Shown here: in pieces, positions 50,614 through 59,086 of the stretch | Layout: every line of letters begins with the position of its first letter | How positions within the stretch are numbered: the stretch's first letter is position 1 | Source: Betaproteobacteria bacterium | GTDB taxonomy: Bacteria > Pseudomonadota > Gammaproteobacteria > Burkholderiales > SG8-41 | Assembly: GCA_016192825.1 (NCBI GenBank) | Contig: JACPTK010000087.1 | Location: 27,037-91,036 of the forward strand | Direction of reading: 5' to 3' | DNA length: 64,000 nt | The notes under the pieces: generated by a model | The model's database searches: none | Told to the model about the DNA's origin: nothing | What the model saw: only the letters and a program-made list of their open reading frames with translations | Made by a program: the position numbers and the translations under genes

Positions 50614-52019
50614 CGCTTCTCCTCCAGTTCCCGCACGTCGCAGAGCCGTCCGGTGAGCGCGGCGGCGGCAGCCATCGCCGGGCTGAGCAGATGCGTGCGG
50701 CCGCCGGTGCCCTGCCGCCCGCGAAAGTTGCGGTTCGACGTGGAGGCGCAGCGCTCGCCGGGCTTGAGCTGGTCGCCGTTGATCGCGGTGCACAGCGAGC
50801 ATCCGGGCGACCGCCACTCGAAGCCGGCCGCGGTGAATATGCGGTCGAGGCCTTCCTTTTCGGCCTGCGCCTTGACGGTGCCGGAACCCGGCACTATCCA
50901 TGCCGGCACGACGGCCTTGCCCAGCCGGGCGACGCTCGCGGCCGCGCGCAAGTCCTCGATCCGGGAGTTGGTGCACGAGCCGATGAACACGCGGTCCACC
51001 GCGATCTCGGAGAGCGGGCTGCCCGGCTTCAATGCCATGTAGTCGAGCGCCGCGCCGATCTCGGCGCGCTTGTCCTCGTCCGCCGCGTCGCGCGGATCGG
51101 GAACGCAGCCGGTGATGGGCAAGGCGTGCTCGGGACTGGTGCCCCACGTCACCATCGGCGCGAGCTGCGAGGCGTCGAACCGAACCTCCCGGTCGAATTT
51201 CGCGCCCGGGTCGCTCGGCAGGCCCTTCCAGTAAGCCACCGCGTCGTTCCACGCCCCGCCCCGGGGCGCGAACGGGCGGTCCGCCAGGTAGCCGAACGTC
51301 GTCTCGTCGGGCGCGATCATCCCGGCGCGCGCCCCGGCTTCGATCGACATGTTGCTCACCGTCATGCGCGCCTCCATGCTCATGGACCTGATCGTGGAGC
51401 CGGCGTACTCGAGCACGTGCCCGGCGCCGCCGCCCGCGCCGATCCGCGCGATGATCGCCAGGATCAGGTCCTTCGCGCTGACCCCGAACGGCAGCGCGCC
51501 GTCCACGGTGATGCGCATGTTCTTCGGCTTGCGCTGCCACAGCGCCTGGGTCGCCAGCACGTGCAGCATGTCCGAGGAGCCGATCCCGAAGGCGAGACAG
51601 CCGAACGCGCCGTGCGTCGAGGAGTGCGAGTCCGCGCCGGTGATGAGCAGGCCCGGCTGCGTGATGCCCTGCTCCGGCGGAACGATATGCAGGATGCCCT
51701 GCCGCGGATCGTCGATGCCGAACAGCATCACGCCGTGCCGCACGGTGTTCTTCTGCAGTTGCACGACCATGTTGCGGATTTCGGGGATCGCGATACCCTC
51801 CACGCCCTTGTCGCGTCCCGTGGTGGGCACGTAGTGGTCGCTGAACGCGAAGACCTGCGCCGGCCGGCGCACGGAGCGCCCCATCTTCTCGAGGTTTGCG
51901 AAGGTGTGCAGCGAGGCTTCGTGGATCAGGGCGCGGTCGACGTAGAGGAGGACCTCGCCTTCCTCCTCCAGGGCAACGTGCGACTGCCAGATCTTTTCGA
52001 ACATCGTCTGCGGCGTCAT
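50610..52019 (-). CDS. LeuC-like aconitase large subunit
   Basis: A 469-aa [4Fe-4S] hydro-lyase subunit. Cluster ligands are visible in IGSCTNSRIEDLRAAASV (near residue 345) and SPGCSLCTAINGD (near residue 408). GADSHSSTHGAFGCLAFGIG is the family substrate loop, and NRNFRGRQG is present. The length equals LeuC. It pairs with the overlapping small-subunit gene. The sequence WKGLPSDPGAKFDREVRFDA is typical of LeuC paralogues. A role in dicarboxylate catabolism, alongside the amidohydrolase and Bug genes upstream on the same strand, is inference. Confidence 0.92.
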   Translation of the reverse strand: MTPQTMFEKIWQSHVALEEEGEVLLYVDRALIHEASLHTFANLEKMGRSVRRPAQVFAFSDHYVPTTGRDKGVEGIAIPEIRNMVVQLQKNTVRHGVMLFGIDDPRQGILHIVPPEQGITQPGLLITGADSHSSTHGAFGCLAFGIGSSDMLHVLATQALWQRKPKNMRITVDGALPFGVSAKDLILAIIARIGAGGGAGHVLEYAGSTIRSMSMEARMTVSNMSIEAGARAGMIAPDETTFGYLADRPFAPRGGAWNDAVAYWKGLPSDPGAKFDREVRFDASQLAPMVTWGTSPEHALPITGCVPDPRDAADEDKRAEIGAALDYMALKPGSPLSEIAVDRVFIGSCTNSRIEDLRAAASVARLGKAVVPAWIVPGSGTVKAQAEKEGLDRIFTAAGFEWRSPGCSLCTAINGDQLKPGERCASTSNRNFRGRQGTGGRTHLLSPAMAAAAALTGRLCDVRELEEKR

Positions 52020-52032
52020 GAGGCTTCCCTCT

Positions 52033-52956
52033 TCAGTTGCCGGCGCCCGATGGCGGCGCGAATCCGTAGAGCCGCGCGGGATTGGCCACGAGGATGCGCT
52101 CGCGAATCGCGGCGTCCGGCACCCAGTCGCAAAAAGCGTCGATCAGGTCGCCGTCATTGGGAACGTCGCCCTCCTGATAGCGGTTGGGGTGCGGCCAGTT
52201 GCTGCCCCAGACGAGACGGTCGGGCCGGGCTTCGATCAGCGCCTGCGCCATGGGCTTCATGTCCGGCCAGTCCGGAGGCCCGGCCTCCGACAACCGGTAC
52301 CAGCTCGAGATCTTCGCCCAGCAATCGTCGCGCTGGCGCAGGATGCGCAACAAGGCCTGGAAGCCGGGCGCGCCCGCGCCCTCCTTGCCGCGCACGCTGC
52401 CCATGTGATCGAACACCAGCGGGACCGGCAACTTGAGAAAATGGGACTCGAGCGCCGCGACCTCGGCAACACCGCCCAGGTGCAGGTCCAGGTGCCAGCC
52501 GAGCGGCTTGATCTTGCCGGCGATCACGTCGATCAGCTCCGTGCCGCCGTAACCCTTGACCTTCGTCGACAGGCGGGCGCCGCGGATCCCGCCGGCGTGC
52601 AGGCGTTCGAGCTCGGCGCGTGCCGCGTCGGGCCGGATGCCGGCAACGCCGCGCGCGCGATGCCGGCCCAGCGTGGCTATCACGTCGAGCGTCACGGTAC
52701 TGTCGAACCCGTAGATGCTCGAATTGATCTGGACGGTGCGCTGCAGGCCCACGGTTTCGCACATGCGTAAATAATGCGAAAGCGGAGCTGGCGCGGGAAC
52801 GTAGCTGAACTCCTTGCCGCGGGGATACCGGCCGGTGTCCTCGAAGGTGTGGCAATGGCAGTCCGTGCTTCCGGCCGGAAGCTGGTGCCGGGGACGGCGC
52901 GTATCGCGTATGGGCGGTAGCGATTGCCGCGGAGCTCTTTCGGCTGCTTCGGTCAT
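52033..52956 (-). CDS. amidohydrolase-2 family protein (2-pyrone-4,6-dicarboxylate-hydrolase-like)
   Basis: A 307-aa TIM-barrel metal-dependent hydrolase. TDCHCHTF (near residue 31) is the metal-binding HxH motif, VFDHMGSV a later strand, and LVWGSNWPHPNRY holds the C-terminal Asn/Trp-Pro-His region of the LigI-like branch. Relatives hydrolyse lactones or decarboxylate aromatic acids. The start at 52956 is preferred; a longer frame to 53052 overlaps the Bug gene. It stands 13 bp upstream of the leuC-like gene and probably belongs to one operon: Bug, amidohydrolase, LeuC-like, LeuD-like. Confidence 0.88.
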   Translation of the reverse strand: MTEAAERAPRQSLPPIRDTRRPRHQLPAGSTDCHCHTFEDTGRYPRGKEFSYVPAPAPLSHYLRMCETVGLQRTVQINSSIYGFDSTVTLDVIATLGRHRARGVAGIRPDAARAELERLHAGGIRGARLSTKVKGYGGTELIDVIAGKIKPLGWHLDLHLGGVAEVAALESHFLKLPVPLVFDHMGSVRGKEGAGAPGFQALLRILRQRDDCWAKISSWYRLSEAGPPDWPDMKPMAQALIEARPDRLVWGSNWPHPNRYQEGDVPNDGDLIDAFCDWVPDAAIRERILVANPARLYGFAPPSGAGN

Positions 52957-52981
52957 GTGGCCGGTCCTTCGTGCGCGGGAT

Positions 52982-53947
52982 TCACCGCTTCGGCATCGCG
53001 GTCTTGATGACCCGCGCCCATTTCTCCGTCTCGCTCCGCAGAAACTCGCCAAACTCCTCCGGGCTCAACGTGCCGAGCTCGGAGCCCAGGGCGGCGAGGC
53101 GCTTGCGGGTATCGGGCAACTGCAATATCCGCAGGATCTCCCGGTTCAGCTTGTCCACAATGGCTTTCGGCGTCCCGGTGCGGGTAACCAGCCCGAACCA
53201 TGCCGTCACGCCAAAGCCGGGTATGCCGGACTCGGCGACCGTCGGAGTCTCCGGCACGACCGGCGAGCGCTTGGCCGACGTGACCGCGAGCAGACGCAGT
53301 TTCCCGGCCCGCACGTGGGGCACTGTGGTCATCAGGTCGGTGAAGCCGATGGAAACCTCGCCCGCGATGAGTGCGGTGATGTCCGGGATGCCGCCGCGAT
53401 ACTGCACCGGCACCATCTTCGTGCCGCTCAGGCCGTCGAAATACGCGCCGGCGAGCCATTGCGCGCCGCCGACCCCGCCGGTCGGGTAGTTGAGCTGGCC
53501 GGGGCGCGCCTTCGCGAACGCGACCAGCTCCTTCACCGATTTCACCGGCACCGAAGGATGAACCACTAGGATGTTCGGCAAGGCACCCATCAGCGCGACC
53601 GGGGTCAACTCGACCGCGGGGATGAAAGGCATCTTCGGGTTGAGCGTCGCGGCGGTCGTGAACGGCAGCGTCGCGGTGCACAGCGTGTAGCCGTCGGCAA
53701 CCGATCGCACGGCGATCTCGGTGCCGATCATGCCAGCGGCGCCCGGCCGGTTCTCGACGACGACCGGCTGCCCCCATGCCTCGCTCAACTTCAGGGCGAC
53801 GGTGCGCGAATGAATGTCGGTGGGGCCGCTCGGTGTGTAGGGCACGATCAGGCGGATGGGCCGCGCCGGATACTCCTGCGCCACGGCTTCGACAGCCAGC
53901 GGGCTGATTGCGACGGCGATTGCCAGCCAACGAGTAACGATTCCCAT
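52982..53947 (-). CDS. Bug/TctC-family periplasmic solute receptor
   Basis: A 321-aa receptor with signal peptide MGIVTRWLAIAVAISPLAVE..AVAQEYPARP (cleavage near residue 23). IRLIVPYTPSGPTDIHSRTV, VVVENRPGAAGMIGTEIAV and VPVQYRGGIPDITALIAGEV are the family motifs. The start follows AAGGAGAACC. It heads a minus-strand unit with the amidohydrolase and LeuCD-like genes, so the ligand may be the substrate of that pathway. Divergent from the LysR remnant, which may once have controlled it. Confidence 0.93.
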   Translation of the reverse strand: MGIVTRWLAIAVAISPLAVEAVAQEYPARPIRLIVPYTPSGPTDIHSRTVALKLSEAWGQPVVVENRPGAAGMIGTEIAVRSVADGYTLCTATLPFTTAATLNPKMPFIPAVELTPVALMGALPNILVVHPSVPVKSVKELVAFAKARPGQLNYPTGGVGGAQWLAGAYFDGLSGTKMVPVQYRGGIPDITALIAGEVSIGFTDLMTTVPHVRAGKLRLLAVTSAKRSPVVPETPTVAESGIPGFGVTAWFGLVTRTGTPKAIVDKLNREILRILQLPDTRKRLAALGSELGTLSPEEFGEFLRSETEKWARVIKTAMPKR

Positions 53948-54157
53948 GGTTGGTTCTCCTTATGGCCGTTCTGTGGAGTTCCGATGCCTTTCAGGAACTG
54001 CCGGAATGACTCCGGCTTACCGGGAGCCTCCGGCCGGCATGGAACACGGGATTTTTTATTTGCGTTGCGAGCCATCCTATCGCACACGCGGTATGCGCTC
54101 AAGACATATAAGTACATAGTGCTATGATGATTTGTCACAGCGCCCCGGAGTGGCTTC

Positions 54158-54235
54158 ATGAACCTGCAGCAGCTGGAAGCCGTCTGTCATATCACCCGTC
54201 ACCGCTACAACATCCCGGCCGCGGCCGACGCATTT
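54158..54235 (+). pseudogene. 5' remnant of a LysR/CysB-type regulator gene
   Basis: The ATG at 54158 begins MNLQQLEAVCHITRHRYNIP AAADAF (26 codons), the first helices of a CysB-like LysR DNA-binding domain. Homology ends exactly where a half ACAGGATTAAC element begins (54233); the frame then runs into repeat sequence and stops at 54307. The rest of the ~320-aa regulator is gone. Upstream CAAGAC-17-TATGAT (54099-54127) could be its old promoter. Divergent from the Bug gene, the usual LysR arrangement. Confidence 0.75.
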
Positions 54236-54296
54236 GATTTTGTTAATCTTGTAAATCCTGGCCATTTCTTGTTGTTGAGACGGGCTCCAGTCGCGG
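54233..54296. repeat. half ACAGGATTAAC element at the LysR break point
   Basis: TTTGATTTTGTTAATCTTG, TAAATCCTGGCCATTTCTTG, TTGTTGAGACGGGCTC. Matches the right half of 48303-48437 with a few substitutions. Confidence 0.88.
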
Positions 54297-54323
54297 CGAA
54301 CACAATGTAAATAAGGAGGAATC

Positions 54324-55295
54324 ATGCCCAAGCGGATACTCATGCTCCTGGCGGTCATCGTGGCGGCGGCGTGGCAGACGCCGGTCGTCGCGCAGCAATA
54401 CCCGGCGAAGCCGATCCGGATCGTCTCGCCGTTCGCGCCGGGCGGCGGCAACGACAATCTCTGCCGCACCATCGCGCCCCACCTTGCGAAGAACCTCGGG
54501 CAGCAGGTCGTCGTCGATAACCGCGCCGGCGCCAACGGCGCCGTCGGCACCGAGATCGCCGCGCGCTCTGCGCCGGACGGCTACACGATCGTGCTGATCC
54601 CGAGCGGGCACTCGGTCAACGCGGCCATCCGCAAGAACCTGCCGTTCGACCCGATCAAGGACTTCTCGCCGATCACGCTGGTCGGCTCGAGCCCGCTGGT
54701 GCTGGCCGTGCACCCGTCGCTCCCGGTGAAGAATGTGAAGAACCTGATCGCTCTGGCGAAGGCCCGGCCCGGGCAGCTCGCTTTCGGATCGGCGGGCATC
54801 GGCTCGTCCGGCCACCTCGGCGGCGCGCTGTTCGAGGTGCTCACCGGCACGAAGCTGCTGCACGTCCCGTACAAGGGCATGGGGCTCGCGATCATCGACC
54901 TCATAAGCGGCCAGGTCTCCCTGACGTTCGGCACGACGCTGTCGGTGGTGCCGCACGTCCGCGCGGGCCGGTTGCGCGCGCTGGCAGTAACGAGCGCGAA
55001 GCGCTCGCCCGCGCTGGCCGACCTGCCGACCGTCGCGGAAGCCGCTTCACTGCCGGACTACGAGGCGGGCCTGTGGTATGGCTTCGTCGGCCCGGCGCGC
55101 ATCCCGCGGGAGATCGTGCAACGCCTCCACTCGGCCATCGTCGCGGTGCTCGAAATGCCCGAAGTGCGGCAGCGGCTCGCAAGCCAGGGGCTGGACCCGC
55201 AGCACAACACGCCGGAGGAATTCGCGAAGCTGATGGTGAGCGACCTCGACAAATGGGCGAAAGTGGTGAAGCGGGCCGGCATCAAGGCCGAGTGA
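54324..55295 (+). CDS. Bug/TctC-family periplasmic solute receptor
   Basis: A 323-aa receptor beginning MPKRILMLLAVIVAAAWQTP after AAGGAGGA, with signal-peptide cleavage near VVAQQYPAKP (residue ~23). IRIVSPFAPGGGNDNLCRTI, VVVDNRAGANGAVGTEIAA and LLHVPYKGMGLAIIDLISGQ are family motifs. No permease genes adjoin. The lost LysR gene just upstream may have regulated it or the divergent Bug operon. Confidence 0.93.
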   Translation: MPKRILMLLAVIVAAAWQTPVVAQQYPAKPIRIVSPFAPGGGNDNLCRTIAPHLAKNLGQQVVVDNRAGANGAVGTEIAARSAPDGYTIVLIPSGHSVNAAIRKNLPFDPIKDFSPITLVGSSPLVLAVHPSLPVKNVKNLIALAKARPGQLAFGSAGIGSSGHLGGALFEVLTGTKLLHVPYKGMGLAIIDLISGQVSLTFGTTLSVVPHVRAGRLRALAVTSAKRSPALADLPTVAEAASLPDYEAGLWYGFVGPARIPREIVQRLHSAIVAVLEMPEVRQRLASQGLDPQHNTPEEFAKLMVSDLDKWAKVVKRAGIKAE

Positions 55296-55302
55296 CGCGT
55301 CA

Positions 55303-55387
55303 CTCGAAGGATGAGGGATGAGGGATAAGGAATGAGCCCCGCGCGCCGCGCGGCGTCGGGTCACGAGTCACTAGTCACGAGTCACCG
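55303..55387. repeat. GATGAGG words and GTCACGA words around a GC centre
   Basis: Left (55307-55337): GGATGAGGGATGAGGGATAAGG. Centre: CCCCGCGCGCCGCGCGGCG, self-complementary. Right (55361-55387): GTCACGAGTCACTAGTCACG. The two arms use different words and do not pair with each other. Confidence 0.8.
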
Positions 55388-55399
55388 GCGCGAAGCCCG

Positions 55400-56503
55400 T
55401 CAGGGCTTCAGCGCCCTGTAGAGAAACGGCAGGCTGACATCCATCCGGTAATCGATATCGGAGTGGTTGTCGTCGAATTCCTCGTAGGTGTGGCGAACGC
55501 CGGCCGCCGCGAGGCGCTGGGACAGGATGCGCGAGCCGTAGTGGATGTGGTACTGGTCGCGCCAGCCGCAGTCGATGTAGATGCCGCGCAGCGACCGGAG
55601 CGCGTCGCGGTACCGCGCGACGAGATTGATCGGGTCGTGCCGGCGCCACCTCCTCCAGCGCTCCGCGATCAGCTCGCCGGTCTCCAGGTTGAACGGCACG
55701 CGAAAGCCGAGCGGCGCCTTCGGGTCCGGGTCGTAGGTCGCGGCCATGCACAGATTCATGATGCAATGGCCCTCTGCCGTGGAAACTTTTTCCTTCTTCC
55801 ACACGTGCTCGAGGAAGCGCCGGATGCGCCCGTCGTCCCGCCCTTCGGCAAGACCCCTGCGGCCCGACTCGCGGCGCGCGTCGTATCGCCCGGGCCTGCG
55901 CTTCGGGCGGCGGTACTTGGTGAGCTCGTTGAGCGTATTCGGCCAGTCGGCCCAATAGACGAAATCGAAATGCGCGTCGCCGGAATGATTCGCGATCGCG
56001 CCCCAGTGTTTCGCGTACTTCATGCCGTGGATCATCGCGCCGTAGCCGCCGGATGACTTGCCGAAGCAGCCGCGGTGCTCGCGGCCCGCGAGCGTGCGGA
56101 ACTCGCGGTCCACGAACGGAATGATCTCGCGCGTCAGATAGTCTGCGTAATGGCCGATCGCCGGCGCGTTCACGTACTGGTTGCCGCCCAGCGCCGTGAA
56201 GCAGTCCGGAAAGACGATGATCGCCGGCCCCATCTTCTGCTCGCGGATGAGCCGCGCCGCGCGCTCCGGCACGTTGTCGCCGAACGGTTTCCAGCTCGTG
56301 TGCGACAGACCGGAGCCGGTGAAGCCGACGAGATCGTAGAGCACCGGGAAGCGGCGTCCGCCCGCGCCGTCGTACTGCGGCGGCAGCCACACGCCGAGTT
56401 TGCGCACGTGCGGATCGCCCAGCGGGTTGTCCTTGAGGATCTGCGAGCGGTGCTCCAGCACGACCAGCGTGCCGGCGGGGCCCTTGGGCCGTTTCAGTGC
56501 CAT
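55400..56503 (-). CDS. esterase-D-like alpha/beta hydrolase
   Basis: A 367-aa alpha/beta hydrolase of the esterase-D/enterochelin-esterase-like group. The nucleophile elbow GKSSGG is at residues 148-153 (Ser150), and the catalytic His is likely in DDNHSDIDYR near the end. VLYDLVGFTGSGLSHTSWKP and IIVFPDCFTALGGNQYVN support the family. No signal peptide, so cytosolic. Substrate unknown. Divergent or unrelated to the plus-strand Bug gene, with which it converges. Confidence 0.87.
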   Translation of the reverse strand: MALKRPKGPAGTLVVLEHRSQILKDNPLGDPHVRKLGVWLPPQYDGAGGRRFPVLYDLVGFTGSGLSHTSWKPFGDNVPERAARLIREQKMGPAIIVFPDCFTALGGNQYVNAPAIGHYADYLTREIIPFVDREFRTLAGREHRGCFGKSSGGYGAMIHGMKYAKHWGAIANHSGDAHFDFVYWADWPNTLNELTKYRRPKRRPGRYDARRESGRRGLAEGRDDGRIRRFLEHVWKKEKVSTAEGHCIMNLCMAATYDPDPKAPLGFRVPFNLETGELIAERWRRWRRHDPINLVARYRDALRSLRGIYIDCGWRDQYHIHYGSRILSQRLAAAGVRHTYEEFDDNHSDIDYRMDVSLPFLYRALKP

Positions 56504-56509
56504 GCCTGT

Positions 56510-56672
56510 GAGGGATGAGGGATGCGGGTTGAGGGATGAGGGATGAGGGACGAGGGATGAGGGATGAGGAATCCCCGACCCTGCCCGCCTTTGGCGCGTT
56601 ACCCATCACCCATTACCGTCACTCGTCACTCGTCACTCGTCACTCATCACTCATCACTCATCACTCATCACT
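56510..56672. repeat. heptamer arms (GATGAGG)n and (GTCACTC)n
   Basis: Left (56511-56567): about eight GATGAGG-type units with single variants (GATGCGG, GTTGAGG, GACGAGG). Right (56615-56672): TCACTCG x4 then TCACTCA x4. The right arm reaches the stop codon of the following minus-strand gene. Arms use different words. Confidence 0.92.
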
Positions 56673-57777
56673 ACAAGGCGACTTTCTGCCGCTGGCCGGT
56701 CTCCGACGCTCGCGCGATGGCGTCGAGCAGCCTGTGCCGCTTCACGGCGTGGTCGAAATCGGCCTCGACCGGCGCGCCGCCGCGGATGGACTCCGCGAAC
56801 TTGACCCACATTTGGCCGACGTCGTAAGCGCGGCCCACCTTCCGCACGGACTCCGGCACCCACTTGAGCCGGTCCGGCGCCGGCAGCTCCTTGAGTTGCT
56901 TGTCGTCCTTGTGCCCGCCGAAGAGCTTGCGGCTCTCTTCCTGCCCCGCTTCGCCGCCGCCGATCATCATCAACGAGCCTTTCTTGCCGTAGATCTCGAA
57001 GCGGTAGCCGCTCCCGAGATACGGCTGCACGCCCACGTAGGCGCTGACGGCCGCGCCGCCCCCGACCCGGCCGTGGACCATGATGTTGTCGGGCGCGGTG
57101 GTGTCCACGTACTGCTTGGTGTCGGTCTCGAACCATTGCGGCACGCGCGTGCTGACCAGCGCCGACACTTCGGTGAATTCCCCCACCACCATGCACAGCG
57201 CGTCGATCGAGTGGCCGAACGTGATGGTGAACGGGTTCGCGCCGAGCTTCGCGTCACGCTGCCAGGTGCGGTCGGAGGTGCGGGTCAGCACGCCGCTGTT
57301 CATGAGCATCATGTTCACCGTCAGCACTTCGCCGACGTAGCCGTCCTTGATCAGCTCGCGCATGTAGAGATACGCGGGCGAGGCGCGGCGCTGCAGGCCG
57401 ACCATGGTTTTCAGCTTCAGCTTGCGGGCGAGCGCGGCAAGTTCTTCCGCCTCCTTCGTGTTCGCGCCGAGCGGCCACTCGCAGTAGCAGTGCTTGCCCG
57501 CCTCCAGGACGGACTTCGAAAGCGCGTAGTGCGCCGGCACGCGCACGGCGACGAGCGCGGCCTCGACCTGCGGATCCTTGCCGAGCGCCTTGACGTCGCT
57601 GTAGGCGTGCTTGACGCCGTATTTGTCTGCCGCGGCCTGTGCCGTGTCCGCGTGCGCGGTGCACACGGCGTAGAGCTGCGCCTCCGGCAGGTTCTGCAGC
57701 GCCGGAACGTGGGCCCAGGGGCCCCAGCGGCCGCCGGCGCCGATCAGGCCTACGCGTAATGGGTTGGGAGAAGTCAT
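56671..57777 (-). CDS. Gfo/Idh/MocA-family oxidoreductase
   Basis: A 368-aa NAD(P)-dependent oxidoreductase. The Rossmann motif GLIGAGGRWGPWAHVPAL is near residue 10, and EWPLGANTKEAEEL corresponds to the EKP motif of the family (here EWP). The middle TFGHSIDALCMVVGEF holds the Gx..HxxD-type substrate region. Typical substrates are sugars, inositols or related polyols. It stands alone on the minus strand between repeats, with no clear pathway partner. Confidence 0.92.
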   Translation of the reverse strand: MTSPNPLRVGLIGAGGRWGPWAHVPALQNLPEAQLYAVCTAHADTAQAAADKYGVKHAYSDVKALGKDPQVEAALVAVRVPAHYALSKSVLEAGKHCYCEWPLGANTKEAEELAALARKLKLKTMVGLQRRASPAYLYMRELIKDGYVGEVLTVNMMLMNSGVLTRTSDRTWQRDAKLGANPFTITFGHSIDALCMVVGEFTEVSALVSTRVPQWFETDTKQYVDTTAPDNIMVHGRVGGGAAVSAYVGVQPYLGSGYRFEIYGKKGSLMMIGGGEAGQEESRKLFGGHKDDKQLKELPAPDRLKWVPESVRKVGRAYDVGQMWVKFAESIRGGAPVEADFDHAVKRHRLLDAIARASETGQRQKVAL

Positions 57778-57844
57778 CTTTTCCTCACATGTTTTTTGGC
57801 AAGAGGATGGAGTCTACCTCAGCGCGGGGCGCGTGGAGGGATGA

Positions 57845-57912
57845 CGAATCGTCACCCCCATCCCCGCCCTTCCCCCCTCAACGGGGAAGGGAGCAGAGGG
57901 TGGGGGTGATGG
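57845..57912. repeat. CACCCCCATCCCC palindromic spacer repeat
   Basis: CACCCCCATCCCCGCCC, TTCCCCCCTCAACGGGGAAG, GGTGGGGGTGATGG. Strong imperfect palindrome, closely matching 41638-41698. Confidence 0.8.
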
Positions 57913-57964
57913 TGTTCGCATTCCGGCTCACCCCGGACGAAAAAACGGAGGTGGTCCAAATTGT

Positions 57965-58075
57965 GACCACCTCGCCAAGCTCAAATTCTCACCCAACCTG
58001 CCACGAGTCTTTACGGAGCATGGAGCCATCATGGCCGCCAACGTGCTCAACAGCTCCCGGACGAGAGTGATGTAG
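57965..58075 (+). pseudogene. fragment of an ORF6N/KilA-like protein (C-terminal side of the domain)
   Basis: Codons read DHLAKLKFSPNLPRVFTEHG AIMAANVLNSSRTRVM then TAG. The FTEHGAIMAANVLNS stretch is the conserved second half of ORF6N-domain proteins, usually followed by RAVxM..VVRAF. Upstream and downstream context is lost. Surrounding sequence (57913-58322) has mixed, lower G+C and no intact gene. An N-terminal ORF6N fragment occurs at 63557. Confidence 0.72.
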
Positions 58076-58322
58076 ATCCGTTCGTATTCGAAGGCCAAGC
58101 CCTTTATGTTGGCACAGGTTTTACGCTGGGGAATCAGACGCCAAGCCGTGGCCGTGGCAGAAGAAAGGGGCCAGTATTTCGTGCCAAGCGCTGCGCCTTG
58201 GTGGCGCAACTTCGATTGGATGCGGTAACGCCATGGGTTTCGAAATAAGCATTTCCGGTGGAGCCGGTATTTCGATAGTGCGAGATTCTAAGATCGAGTG
58301 CTGCAAGTAGATCGAGGTTCCA

Positions 58323-58553
58323 ATGCATGACGAGGGACATGTCTTCGTCCGAGTGTGCGTATTCTTAGGCGCGATTGTCATTGTTATCTCGTCCATACTG
58401 CTTGAGATGGCGAGAGCTGACATAAGTTACGTTGACGCCATGCGCATTGCCTGGCTGGGACTTGGTGCTGGAATAGCGTTAGTTCTTTGTGGCATAGAGA
58501 ATTTCTTCCTGGCCCGGAAGACTTGCTCGGTTGGCTGTGGCGAAGACCCTTAA
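58323..58553 (+). CDS. small two-helix membrane protein, unknown
   Basis: A 76-aa protein, MHDEGHVFVRVCVFLGAIVI..VGCGEDP, with two hydrophobic segments (residues ~9-28 and ~42-63). A GAGG lies 8-11 bp before the ATG. Composition is less GC-rich than the neighbours. No family recognised. It lies in the decayed 57.9-59.0 kb stretch, so it may be an accessory remnant. Confidence 0.45.
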   Translation: MHDEGHVFVRVCVFLGAIVIVISSILLEMARADISYVDAMRIAWLGLGAGIALVLCGIENFFLARKTCSVGCGEDP

Positions 58554-58674
58554 AGAACGGGGCCGGACCTGCGCAACGCGCTGATTCAAACAAATAAGAA
58601 CGCGAAATCAGGTCATCCGGAGGGATTAGAGGCGTGATTTTGGGGGCAATATCGAGGCTCCAAGGGAGCGAGCC

Positions 58675-58911
58675 GTGCCCCGCGCGGGCCGCCACTTCCT
58701 GCCCGGCCTACTCGGGCACGTCAATCACTGCTGCCACGAGAAGTTGTTCCTGCTGAGATTTCCGCGCGACCGACGCGCCTACCGGCGCTGGCTGTTGGAG
58801 GCCAAGATGCGCATGGGACTGTGGGGCTTCAGCGTTTCGCGCTTATTCAGCCAGTTTTGGCGCCGAAATTGGCGTTCTAAGCGCAAAAAAACGATGTCTT
58901 TCGGGCTTTGA
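58675..58911 (+). pseudogene. N-terminal remnant of a REP-associated tyrosine transposase (RAYT, Y1/HUH family)
   Basis: MPRAGRHFLPGLLGHVNHCC and HEKLFLLRFPRDRRAYRRWL LEAKMRMGLWGF (two adjacent pieces) match the beginning of a RAYT-like transposase branch that normally reads HxTHRCHxxxFLLKFxxDR. The expected downstream HxH metal motif and catalytic Tyr are missing: after residue ~52 the text is unrelated and stops at 58911. Functionally dead, but it indicates that a transposase of the type that moves REP sequences has been present. 58912-59086 shows nothing recognisable apart from a ribosome binding site. Confidence 0.7.
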
Positions 58912-59086
58912 AATCCAGTAAATCCATTCACTTGGCGTGGTCCGACCCCAGATCGTACCCACTATCACCCGCCACGAGGGGGCAACGCCCCCTGTGGCGC
59001 TGGCCGGGGTTTGGCACCATACTTCCGACGGCAGAAACCGGGCTGTCGCCCGAAGTTTCGTTTGCCTTTCTTAAACAGGAGGAGCG

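Noticed and set aside
52956..53052. N-terminal extension of the amidohydrolase
   Set aside because: It is Arg-rich, antisense-like in composition, overlaps the Bug gene 3' end, and is not part of the family.
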